Shown here piece after piece: positions 1 through 6,990 of a DNA stretch of 54,429 nt; positions within the stretch are counted from its first letter, which is position 1; every line of letters begins with the position of its first letter. The notes under the pieces were generated by a model that worked only from the letters and a program-made list of their open reading frames with translations, ran no database searches and was not told where the DNA came from. Source of the stretch: Actinomycetota bacterium (lineage in GTDB: Bacteria > Actinomycetota > Actinomycetes > Nanopelagicales > Nanopelagicaceae); assembly GCA_947380835.1 (NCBI GenBank), contig CANCSL010000001.1, forward strand, positions 1 to 54,429, read 5' to 3'. The position numbers were made by a program, and so were the translations under genes.

Positions 1-465
1 ATTCAGAATGACCAGTGGAAGTCCATATCGGATGAGACTTTGGCTCTGGCTATTGCGCACGGACCTCAGGCTTATATTTCGCCCACTAACTATGAAAATA
101 AGTTGACCGATCACCGGGTCGTTCCGACGTGGAACTATCAAGCAGTGCATTTGTCGGGAACTCTTTCAGTCAGCCATGACGTCGAAGAATTACGTCAAAT
201 AGTCTCTGATCTCACAGATTTTCACGAGCACGATAGAGCCAAACCCTGGAGCGCGATTGAGTCCGATCCTAAATATTTCGAGGGGCAACTTAAAGCAATC
301 GTTGCAATTCGAATGAAGGTCACTAAAGTCGAAGCAAAAGCAAAATTGAGCCAAAATCGATCAGAGAATGATCAACAAGCAATCGTGAAAGAGCTAGGCC
401 AATCCAGGGCATTGCCCGCGCGCGATCTGGCACAAGCAATGCAGAAGAATCTGGATAAGAATTAA
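1..465 (+). CDS. PaiB-like FMN-binding protein, 5' truncated by window edge
   Basis: The reading frame is open from base 1, so the gene begins before the window; the visible TTG at 40 is probably internal. The segment resembles the C-terminal two thirds of PaiB-type 'FMN-binding negative transcriptional regulator' proteins, with PTWNYQAVHL followed by KLSQNRS about 100 residues later. These are small split-barrel flavin-fold proteins; in Bacillus PaiB is linked to repression of protease and sporulation genes, but the molecular role of most members is unproven. The stop overlaps the convergent SIMPL gene by 4 bp. The family call is from motif memory. Confidence 0.8.
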   Translation: MQNDQWKSISDETLALAIAHGPQAYISPTNYENKLTDHRVVPTWNYQAVHLSGTLSVSHDVEELRQIVSDLTDFHEHDRAKPWSAIESDPKYFEGQLKAIVAIRMKVTKVEAKAKLSQNRSENDQQAIVKELGQSRALPARDLAQAMQKNLDKN

Positions 466-1217
466 CTAGTTTTGAAGTCCACAGAAACAGTTACTGTTAC
501 CGTTTTTTCAATTGTGCTGGTGTCGTAGTACCCCCCTGATGAAGTATCGACAGAATCCGGAGTCGTTACTTGTACCGGACCGCTTCGTACTGCAAGAACT
601 GACCCGACAGAGCCACCAACTGCTTCAGTGATCGCTTGAGCGCGAACCTTGGCATCCTTCATGGCATCGCTGAGGAGTGATGGGCGCAGAGTTGCAAGAT
701 TGGATACGTAATAGGCCGGGCCATAATTATTCACATTGACGCCGGTTTGCAAGAGCACGCCTATGCCATTCGATAATTTCTGTACGAGGGCGACATCTTT
801 AGAACGGACAATCACAGTTTGATTAGCGCGGTAAGAAAGCACGCGTCCGGTTGCATTGCCATTTATGTACTCATCGTTAGTTGAAGTCGCGATGGCCCCG
901 GATTCAATTCCGGTAGCTGCAATTCCGCCATTTGTTAGATAGGCAGAAAGAGCCACAACATCTGCTTCAGTTTTTTTGACTGCAGTGGCTACATTAGGTG
1001 CGGTTTCTTGCGCGTTAAGTGTCCACACCGCATTGTCGGATGTGGCGTTTACTCGAGCCGAGCCAGTGACCGTAATGGCATTTCCAGCTTTTGCAGCCAG
1101 GCCATTTCCAATCAAACTTGATCCAAACCCAATGCCGACCGCAAGTAAAAGCGCAGCAATGATCAATGAAAGGAAACGGGCGTTGGATTTTTTATGGACG
1201 ATCTGGTTTTCACTCAT
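462..1217 (-). CDS. SIMPL (DUF541) domain membrane-anchored or exported protein
   Basis: 251 aa. A basic N-terminus is followed by one hydrophobic segment (about residues 14-35), so the protein is exported or membrane anchored. The rest fits the SIMPL/DUF541 pattern: ITVTGSARVNATSDNAVWTLNAQ at the start of the domain (abbreviated reading), alternating beta-strand and helix repeats, a late AMKDAKVRAQAITEAVGG helix and a closing beta strand. The function of the family is not established; periplasmic members have been linked to stress tolerance. The gene starts just after the stop of DUF3145 and has its own leaderless-type -10 (TAGTAT, 1224-1229). Confidence 0.85.
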   Translation of the reverse strand: MSENQIVHKKSNARFLSLIIAALLLAVGIGFGSSLIGNGLAAKAGNAITVTGSARVNATSDNAVWTLNAQETAPNVATAVKKTEADVVALSAYLTNGGIAATGIESGAIATSTNDEYINGNATGRVLSYRANQTVIVRSKDVALVQKLSNGIGVLLQTGVNVNNYGPAYYVSNLATLRPSLLSDAMKDAKVRAQAITEAVGGSVGSVLAVRSGPVQVTTPDSVDTSSGGYYDTSTIEKTVTVTVSVDFKTS

Positions 1218-1219
1218 AA

Positions 1220-1735
1220 TTAGATACTAACCTTCTTATCAAGTTCAGATTCCAAAGTTCCGCGACGGTACCACTCCAGTTCTTCATCCCAGGCGGTTCC
1301 CAGCGTTGCATGTAACGCATCTCGCAGTGATTCAAAATCGTGATGTGACGCCAACGAAGTCATGATGCGGTTTTCGTGAATCATCACATCGCCGGTTGAG
1401 GATGTGACCGCCTGATGGAGGCCAAGATCAGGAGTGCAGCGATAGAGAACCCCCTCGCCTCCCGAAGTCGAAAACTCTCGAACTTCAAAGCGCAGGTAAT
1501 GCCAACTCTTTAAAGTGCTAGCAATCTTGGAAGCAAGAAAGGCATCTCCGCGCCATTGGTACTCCGTGGACAGGGTGCCGGCAGCCAAACGCTGGGTCTG
1601 CCACTCCAACTCAATGGGTTGGCCAAAGATTTGATTAAGAGACCATTGGACATGGCGAATGAGCGCCCGAGGCGCTGAATAAATCCGTAGATCTCCAGAT
1701 AACCCGCCCACAGGCAGGTTGGTAGGCGAAATCAT
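1220..1735 (-). CDS. DUF3145 family protein
   Basis: 171 aa from the chosen ATG at 1735, which has a strong Shine-Dalgarno sequence (AAGGGGGA, 7 nt upstream). A longer frame from a GTG at 1762 is also open. The protein matches DUF3145, an actinobacteria-specific family: LRIYSAPRALIRHVQWSLNQ near the N-terminus, then WRGDAFLASKIASTLKSW, EGVLYRCTPDLG and WDEELEWYRRG near the C-terminus. No catalytic residues are known for the family and none can be assigned here. Its function is unknown. It is a good marker that the window is actinobacterial. Confidence 0.85.
   Translation of the reverse strand: MISPTNLPVGGLSGDLRIYSAPRALIRHVQWSLNQIFGQPIELEWQTQRLAAGTLSTEYQWRGDAFLASKIASTLKSWHYLRFEVREFSTSGGEGVLYRCTPDLGLHQAVTSSTGDVMIHENRIMTSLASHHDFESLRDALHATLGTAWDEELEWYRRGTLESELDKKVSI
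1224..1229 (-). promoter_or_regulatory. -10 hexamer TAGTAT, leaderless promoter of SIMPL gene
   Basis: TAGTAT lies exactly 6 nt upstream of the ATG at 1217 on the minus strand, the actinobacterial spacing for leaderless transcripts. It lies inside the last codons of the DUF3145 gene. Confidence 0.5.
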
Positions 1736-2115
1736 CGGCAAATCCCCCTTTTCAGGCTTCACAGGACGCTGCTAGCTCGTGATGCGACCTTCCCCAGTCC
1801 ATCAAGCTATTCAGGGCTCGTCCTTGGCGCTTTGAGAGCCGCCGGGATAATCCGATAACTAATTCTCCCCTACTTCGGCCGGTTTTGCCTAGTCCACAGG
1901 CCCGGGCTGTAATAAGCCCCTCAAAAGAGGCTGAAAAATTGTTTAGTGATTTACGCCTCTCTACGGCTACACTTTGGGCTAGTCCGACGCTTGGCAGTAC
2001 CCCGTTTCTCGGCCCCGATTTATCGGGCAGCTTTGTTCGGTATAGCTGTATAGAAGAAGACCGGCACTTGAGGATAAGCCTCTTGAGTCAAACAAATACC
2101 GAAGGATAAAGCTCA
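1736..2115. other. Long intergenic region holding the cspA leader
   Basis: 380 bp between divergent DUF3145 and cspA. It holds short hairpins: GGGCT/AGCCC around 1904-1919, CCTC/GAGG at 1919-1930, CCCGA/TCGGG around 2013-2027 and GAGG/CCTC near 2070-2082. A candidate -10 is TACACT at 1968-1973, but no convincing -35 is paired with it. If that start is used the leader would be about 135 nt, the size of long structured cold-shock leaders. A 74-codon frame (1885-2109) crosses these hairpins and is not convincing as a gene. Confidence 0.4.
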
Positions 2116-2319
2116 ATGGCAACAGGTACAGTTAAGTGGTTCAACTCTGAAAAGGGATTTGGTTTCATCGCCGTAGATGGTGGCGGACAAGATGTATTCG
2201 TTCACTACTCTGCAATCCAAGGCAATGGCTACAAGTCACTCGAAGAGGGTCAAGCCGTGACTTTCGAAGTAGTCCAGGGTCCAAAGGGTCCTCAGGCTGA
2301 CGCAGTTGTTCCTAACTAA
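2116..2319 (+). CDS. cspA: Cold-shock protein, CspA family
   Basis: 67 aa, the full length for a single cold-shock domain. It has both RNA-binding motifs, KGFGFI (RNP1) and VFVHY (RNP2), and the conserved GTVKWFN opening. The protein binds single-stranded RNA or DNA in the cytoplasm and melts secondary structure. The start has a Shine-Dalgarno sequence (AAGGA) about 10 nt upstream and follows a long, hairpin-rich leader. The gene is monocistronic, closed by a strong terminator 14 nt after the stop. Whether it is cold-induced or constitutive cannot be told from sequence. Confidence 0.96.
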   Translation: MATGTVKWFNSEKGFGFIAVDGGGQDVFVHYSAIQGNGYKSLEEGQAVTFEVVQGPKGPQADAVVPN

Positions 2320-2332
2320 TAACCATTAACTC

Positions 2333-2368
2333 AAAAGAGGACCGGCTTCTAGCTGGTCCTCTTTTTTT
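2333..2368 (+). terminator. Rho-independent terminator after cspA
   Basis: A 10-bp perfect stem AAAGAGGACC (2334-2343) / GGTCCTCTTT (2355-2364) runs straight into a run of T. Inner bases GCT/AGC can extend it. The minus-strand side also has four T after the stem, so it may weakly stop the M23 gene arriving from the right. Confidence 0.93.
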
Positions 2369-2392
2369 ATGCCTAAAATCAATTTTCAAGAA

Positions 2393-2992
2393 TTAGTACG
2401 CAGGAACCTTTGGAACAGTTCCGATCTTCTTCTCCAACTTGACAATACCGTTCCTGGGCGAGATATCTTTCCCCGCCTTCCAGGCATCCAGATAGCTCCA
2501 GGGGTAAATCTCTCCTCGCCGCACCCACCAGATGCCACCTTTAGTCGGCCATGAGATCCCAAAGTGCAGGTGCGGAGCCAAGCCTTTGGCATCTCCGCTA
2601 TTTCCTACCTTGCCAATTACATCCCCAACATTGACGCGTAACCCCGGCGCCATATCTTTTGGAATATAAGAAAGATGGGATCCGTAATAGCGGACGCCAT
2701 CATCTCCGACCATAGAAATAAAAAGCCCGCCACGGTCAGCGCCTTTATTGGTTTTCCAAGTAAATCGATCTACTCGATTAACTTCATCGATCGTGCCCGA
2801 AGTTGGAGCCACGAAAGCGCAACCCACTTTCGTCAAAATATCGGTCGCAGGATAGTTATGGTGATATTTCCCGTAAGTAACGGCGCATCCAGAAATGGGA
2901 AAGGTGTAGTTGGGAGCGGCATTCGCTGGAACTCCTAAAGTGCTCACAAGCGCCATGCAAAGAAAAACTGCTGCAACCTTAATCTTGGCCAT
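2393..2992 (-). CDS. Secreted M23 family metallopeptidase
   Basis: 199 aa from the chosen ATG at 2992; longer in-frame starts run into the divergent tdh gene. Residues 1-26 look like a signal peptide ending in PANA-AP. The rest is a single LytM/M23 domain: the zinc ligands are in HHNYPATD and in the terminal HLHFGI, with GxVGNSG-like and GSHLSY segments between. M23 enzymes cut peptide cross-links of peptidoglycan outside the cell. The domain stands alone with no LysM or coiled coil, so it may work as a small cell-wall hydrolase. It faces tdh across about 43 bp. Confidence 0.9.
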   Translation of the reverse strand: MAKIKVAAVFLCMALVSTLGVPANAAPNYTFPISGCAVTYGKYHHNYPATDILTKVGCAFVAPTSGTIDEVNRVDRFTWKTNKGADRGGLFISMVGDDGVRYYGSHLSYIPKDMAPGLRVNVGDVIGKVGNSGDAKGLAPHLHFGISWPTKGGIWWVRRGEIYPWSYLDAWKAGKDISPRNGIVKLEKKIGTVPKVPAY

Positions 2993-3035
2993 CACGATCG
3001 TTAGCATAGACTGCTGGCATACCTCAAGGAGTTCT

Positions 3036-4061
3036 ATGAAGAGCCTGAGAAAACTAACGGCAGGTCCTGGCTTCCAGCTTGTTGATGTCCCAGAACCAAT
3101 AGCCGGTCCCCGCGATGTAAAAATTAAAGTTCTTCGAACTGGTATCTGCGGAACCGATCTCCACATTCAATCGTGGGATTCGTGGGCTGCCGCCACCATC
3201 AAGGTTCCGATTACACCCGGCCATGAATTCAGTGGAACCGTCGTAGAAATTGGAGCCGACGTAACCACGATAAACGTGGGCGATTTTGTTTCGGGCGAAG
3301 GTCACATCGTCTGTGGGCTCTGCCGAAATTGTCGAGCAGGTAGGCGCCATCTCTGCATGAATACCATTGGGTTAGGCGTGAATCGCGACGGCGCATTCGC
3401 AGAATATGTGGTTCTTCCCGAGGTCAATGTCTGGAAACATACCGAGAACATCGATCCGGATTTAGCGGCAATTTTCGACCCGCTCGGAAATGCAGTTCAC
3501 GTTGCGCTTTCCTTCCCGATCGTTGGAGAAGATGTTCTTATTACTGGTGCAGGACCTATTGGTCTCATGGCAGCACAGGTAGCCCGCTTCATTGGCGCTA
3601 GGTACATAGTTATCACCGACGTAGTCGAAAGTCGGCTCGAACTTGCCCGCAAGTTTGGCGTCGATGTGGCGGTTAATGTCAGGACCGACAGCTTGAAAGA
3701 TGTCATGAATAGCTTGGGCATGTCCGAAGGATTCGATATTGCTTTTGAGATGAGCGGAAGTCCGACAGCGCTCCCCCAAATTCTGGAACACCTAGGTCAC
3801 GGCGCTCGTGTGGCGCTGCTTGGACTTCCTAGCAAGCCCATTGAAGTGAACTGGTCCAAGGTGATCACCAACATGACCACAATTAAAGGAATTTACGGTC
3901 GTGAAATGTTCGAAACTTGGTATGCCATGACCGCAATGATCAAAAAGGGAATTGATATCGACCCAGTGATCACTCATCGCCTGCATTTTTCACAATGGGA
4001 GGAAGCTTTCGCCATCGCCGCCCAATCCAGTGCCGGAAAAGTTATTTTGGAGTGGAGCTAA
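3036..4061 (+). CDS. tdh: L-threonine 3-dehydrogenase (zinc-dependent MDR)
   Basis: 341 aa, the same length as the E. coli enzyme. Start chosen at ATG 3036, with AAGGAG 4 nt upstream; an upstream extension would overlap the M23 signal peptide. It has the catalytic zinc site (TGICGTDLHI, GHEFSGTV), the four structural-zinc cysteines in CGLCRNCRAGRRHLC, and the Rossmann motif GAGPIGLMAA. It oxidises threonine to 2-amino-3-ketobutyrate with NAD. kbl begins 1 nt after its stop, which makes the threonine assignment firm compared with other alcohol dehydrogenases. Confidence 0.95.
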   Translation: MKSLRKLTAGPGFQLVDVPEPIAGPRDVKIKVLRTGICGTDLHIQSWDSWAAATIKVPITPGHEFSGTVVEIGADVTTINVGDFVSGEGHIVCGLCRNCRAGRRHLCMNTIGLGVNRDGAFAEYVVLPEVNVWKHTENIDPDLAAIFDPLGNAVHVALSFPIVGEDVLITGAGPIGLMAAQVARFIGARYIVITDVVESRLELARKFGVDVAVNVRTDSLKDVMNSLGMSEGFDIAFEMSGSPTALPQILEHLGHGARVALLGLPSKPIEVNWSKVITNMTTIKGIYGREMFETWYAMTAMIKKGIDIDPVITHRLHFSQWEEAFAIAAQSSAGKVILEWS

Positions 4062-4062
4062 C

Positions 4063-5232
4063 ATGTTTGAAACCGCTCGACAAGAATTACTCTCTGAACT
4101 CGCCGCGATAAGTGATGCTGGTACCAAGAAATCAGAAGTATCTATTACTTCTGCACAAGGTACATCTATAGAGATTGATGGCAAACCTTTTATCAATTTT
4201 TGCGCCAACAACTACCTAGGGCTTTCCAATCATCCCGAAATCGTGGCAGCGGCAAAACAAAGTTTGGATGAACACGGCTATGGCTTATCAAGCGTGCGCT
4301 TCATTTGCGGAACGCAAGATATCCATCTGCAACTTGAAGATGAGCTCTCAAAGTTCCTGCACCAAGAGGCCACTATTCTCTTCCCTTCCTGCTTTGATGC
4401 CAATGGCGGGATATTCGAAGTTCTGATGAAGGAAGATGATGCAATCATCTCCGATGAGCTCAACCATGCTTCCATCATTGACGGCATTCGCCTCTCGAAG
4501 GCAAAAAGATTTCGCTACCGAAACCGCGACATGGCTGATCTTGAGACCCAACTTATTGGTGCGGATGGGTCCAGGCGAAAGCTCATCGTCACCGACGGAG
4601 TCTTTTCGATGGATGGCTATATCGCTCCCCTTGCCGAGATATGCGATCTCGCCGAGAAGTACGGCGCTATGGTGATGGTCGATGATTCCCACGCCGTCGG
4701 ATTTATTGGTGAAAAAGGCGCAGGCACTCCCGAACTCTGTGGCGTTCAAGATCGGATAGATATTCTCTCTGGCACCTTGGGCAAGGCTCTCGGTGGTGCT
4801 TCCGGCGGATACATAAGCGCTCATCGGGAAATTGTCGATCTGCTCAGACAACGAGCTCGTCCATATCTTTTCTCCAATGCCGTTCCGCCTACCGTCGTCT
4901 CTGGTTCGCTCAAGGCTCTTGAGTTAGTTCGCTCAGGTGAACAAATGCGCAAGCAATTGCAGATTAACGCTCAGCTCTTTCGTGATCTCATGGTTGCCCA
5001 AGGATTCACTTTGCTTCCTGGCATACACCCCATCATTCCTGTGATGTTTACTTCGGAGGCCGAGGCAGGCAAAAGCGCCGATGGATTACATGACCGCGGC
5101 ATTCATGCCGTTGCTTTCTCCTACCCCGTTGTCCCTTTGGGAAAAGCGCGTATTCGTATTCAAATATCGGCGCAGCACACCGAATCTGATATCCGAAAGT
5201 GCGTAGATGCCTTCAAAACATCCCGAATCTGA
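4063..5232 (+). CDS. kbl: Glycine C-acetyltransferase (2-amino-3-ketobutyrate CoA ligase)
   Basis: 389 aa, close to the usual 398. PLP-dependent alpha-oxoamine synthase fold, with the Schiff-base lysine in GTLGKALGGASGGY (K241), the conserved FCANNYLGL near the N-terminus and VMVDDSHAVGF before the lysine. It cleaves 2-amino-3-ketobutyrate with CoA to give glycine and acetyl-CoA. Together with tdh it forms a two-step threonine-to-glycine route. It is translated directly after tdh, with a 1-nt gap. Related enzymes (BioF, HemA) are less likely given this partner. Confidence 0.95.
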   Translation: MFETARQELLSELAAISDAGTKKSEVSITSAQGTSIEIDGKPFINFCANNYLGLSNHPEIVAAAKQSLDEHGYGLSSVRFICGTQDIHLQLEDELSKFLHQEATILFPSCFDANGGIFEVLMKEDDAIISDELNHASIIDGIRLSKAKRFRYRNRDMADLETQLIGADGSRRKLIVTDGVFSMDGYIAPLAEICDLAEKYGAMVMVDDSHAVGFIGEKGAGTPELCGVQDRIDILSGTLGKALGGASGGYISAHREIVDLLRQRARPYLFSNAVPPTVVSGSLKALELVRSGEQMRKQLQINAQLFRDLMVAQGFTLLPGIHPIIPVMFTSEAEAGKSADGLHDRGIHAVAFSYPVVPLGKARIRIQISAQHTESDIRKCVDAFKTSRI

Positions 5233-5266
5233 CAATGACCAAGACTTCGCATAAACTCTGCCAGTC

Positions 5267-5340
5267 GGGGCGGTAGCTCAGTTGGTTAGAGCCCGGAACT
5301 CATAATTCCGTCGTCGTCGGTTCGAGCCCGACTCGCCCCA
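5267..5340 (+). tRNA. tRNA with CAT anticodon (probably tRNA-Met elongator)
   Basis: Complete cloverleaf: acceptor GGGGCGG/TCGCCCC, D-arm GCTC/GAGC, anticodon stem CGGAA/TTCCG with loop CTCATAA, T-arm GTCGG/CCGAC, discriminator A. CCA is not encoded. The CAT anticodon and lack of an initiator-type mismatch at position 1-72 argue for elongator Met. tRNA-Ile2, in which C34 is modified to lysidine, has the same anticodon loop and cannot be excluded by eye. Confidence 0.93.
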
Positions 5341-5349
5341 CTAAGAATT

Positions 5350-5380
5350 GCCACTCGAAAAACTCGCCAGCGAGAGTGGC
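5350..5380. repeat. Inverted repeat between tRNA and small ORF
   Basis: GCCACTC at 5350-5356 is complemented perfectly by GAGTGGC at 5374-5380, and CTCG/CGAG nests inside. The right arm abuts the -10 hexamer of the next gene, so the repeat covers the spacer and -35 region. It could be an operator or a signal in the 3' trailer of the tRNA; there is no T-run. Confidence 0.55.
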
Positions 5381-5386
5381 TATGAT
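5381..5386 (+). promoter_or_regulatory. -10 hexamer TATGAT, leaderless promoter
   Basis: TATGAT is followed by 6 nt (GAAAAC) and the ATG at 5393. This near-consensus -10 fixes the start of the small gene and excludes the longer frame from 5348. Confidence 0.6.
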
Positions 5387-5392
5387 GAAAAC

Positions 5393-5668
5393 ATGTCCGA
5401 TTCAGAGCAACCCTTCCTAGGGCTAAAGCGTCAATGGAATGTTGTGCTGGATCGCGTTCTTGAACAAGATCGAATCGCTTGGCTAGCCTTTTTCGATGCT
5501 CGCCTGGCTTCTCTAGAAAATGATCAACTTACTTTGAGTTTTGCCGATAGCCAAAAATTTGGCGGCCAGCATGATTTCACAATGGCTCGCAATCCCAAGC
5601 ACACAGAAATTCTGATGAACGCAATTCACGAAGTAACTGGCTTCGACCTCACCATTCACGAAGAATGA
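5393..5668 (+). CDS. Small protein resembling a DnaX (tau/gamma) C-terminal-like domain
   Basis: 91 aa, start set by the leaderless-type promoter at 5381. It has no signal peptide or membrane segment. The pattern LKRQWNVVLDRVLEQDRIAWLAFFDARLASLENDQLTLSF (helix, helix, then two strands, abbreviated) with a late EVTGFDLTIHEE strand recalls the domain found at the C-terminus of DNA polymerase III gamma/tau subunits. The resemblance is in pattern only, so the function is unassigned. The last 4 bases overlap the start of the GH25 gene (ATGA), so the two are translationally coupled, an odd pairing of a cytoplasmic and a secreted protein. Confidence 0.75.
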   Translation: MSDSEQPFLGLKRQWNVVLDRVLEQDRIAWLAFFDARLASLENDQLTLSFADSQKFGGQHDFTMARNPKHTEILMNAIHEVTGFDLTIHEE

Positions 5669-6990
5669 AACGTCGCCTTCCCCTCATCGCTCTCCTCATC
5701 GGAGCAAGTATTTCCATACTCGTGAATTCAGCGGATGCGACTGCACCTGCAAAAGTCGCTGCCTTGGGTCCAGGCTATCGAATACACGGAATCGATATCA
5801 GCAGATGGCAGCATCCTGGAAATAAGACCATCGACTTTAAGAAGATGTATAAAGCGGGCATTAGGTTTGTTTTGATCAAGGGATCAGATGCGTTGGATGC
5901 CGCTGATGCCACCGCCTTAAAATATTTAAAAGTCGACCGTACTTCGGCTCAGGCGGCTGGTCTGTATACCGGTTTCTATCATTACGCCACCTTGCCCGAC
6001 AGCGTTGACCCCGCTTTTATCACTGCTGATGCCAAAGCTCAGGCTCAGAAAGTGGTGTGGCGCCTGGCGACGATCGGCGGCTACAGCGCAAAGGATTTGC
6101 CGGTCACTCTCGATCTGGAAAATAATTGCGTGCGCAAAGATTCTGCCGGCACGTGTCTAAAATTTATGAATAAGAAGTATGTAACCCTCTGGGCGCAAAC
6201 GTGGCTGGCAACAGTTGCCTTAAAGACCGGTCGACCTCCGATTGTTTATTCGTATCCGCAATTTCTTGAAAATGCGATGGTCCGCTCTGCCGACTTTATT
6301 CAATATCCCTTGTGGATTGCCCACTACAACATCAACCCAGCGGTTCAAACTGCCCAACCCGGGATCAAAAACGTCGGGTGTTACTCGCACTCGTGGACAA
6401 CATCTGATTGCTCGACCCAATGGCAGATCTGGCAGTACACCTCGTGTGGCATAGGACCGAAATACGGAGTACCTACCGATCGCGTGGATCTCGATGTCTT
6501 TGGTGGATCGTCGACTGATTTCTTGGCGTTGACTGCCGGAATCTGGATTCCAACTCGTTTTGATTTCTTACCCATCGATGAACCCACCACGATGAATGTG
6601 ATTTCGACGTTGAGTAAAACTACGAAGGACATTACTCAAATAGTTGTGGATGTACTACGCCCGAGTGGATCTCCTGTTGTAACCGGAACCGTGAATTTCA
6701 CTTCGCTTGATTCGCTGATGACGAATGGATCTCAAAAGGCAATTCGTTCCGCCAGCGGACGATGGACTTTGAACATTACAAAATTAAATGCCGGCCACTA
6801 CTTAGGTTTGGTCAACTACATCGATGAGACTGGTACCCATGCGAACAATTCAATTCCCGTCACTTTCGATATTGCGCCCGCGCCAACTCCCACGGCTACG
6901 CCCACACCAACATTGGTGCCAACGCCTACGAAGATTCCCACTGTAAAACCAACCCCTGTTGACGTCTGCGCAGGGCAGATCAGAAATTAA
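5665..6990 (+). CDS. Secreted GH25 lysozyme-like muramidase
   Basis: 441 aa. Signal peptide at residues 1-26 (MKRRLPLIALLIGASISI... ending SADA). The GH25 catalytic domain spans about 38-290: the opening IHGIDISRWQ contributes one acidic residue and VTLDLEN supplies the DxE pair. An Ig-like beta domain follows (about 300-405), then a Thr/Pro-rich tail (TPTATPTPT repeats) ending in a short Cys-containing stretch. GH25 enzymes cut the glycan strands of peptidoglycan. The tail looks like a cell-wall spacer, but no sortase motif or terminal helix is present. The stop overlaps the convergent GH36 gene by 4 bp. Confidence 0.92.
   Translation: MKRRLPLIALLIGASISILVNSADATAPAKVAALGPGYRIHGIDISRWQHPGNKTIDFKKMYKAGIRFVLIKGSDALDAADATALKYLKVDRTSAQAAGLYTGFYHYATLPDSVDPAFITADAKAQAQKVVWRLATIGGYSAKDLPVTLDLENNCVRKDSAGTCLKFMNKKYVTLWAQTWLATVALKTGRPPIVYSYPQFLENAMVRSADFIQYPLWIAHYNINPAVQTAQPGIKNVGCYSHSWTTSDCSTQWQIWQYTSCGIGPKYGVPTDRVDLDVFGGSSTDFLALTAGIWIPTRFDFLPIDEPTTMNVISTLSKTTKDITQIVVDVLRPSGSPVVTGTVNFTSLDSLMTNGSQKAIRSASGRWTLNITKLNAGHYLGLVNYIDETGTHANNSIPVTFDIAPAPTPTATPTPTLVPTPTKIPTVKPTPVDVCAGQIRN

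Noticed and set aside
1885..2109. 74-codon frame just before cspA
   Set aside because: No recognisable domain or Shine-Dalgarno sequence, it crosses several hairpins of the cspA leader, and composition is not protein-like.
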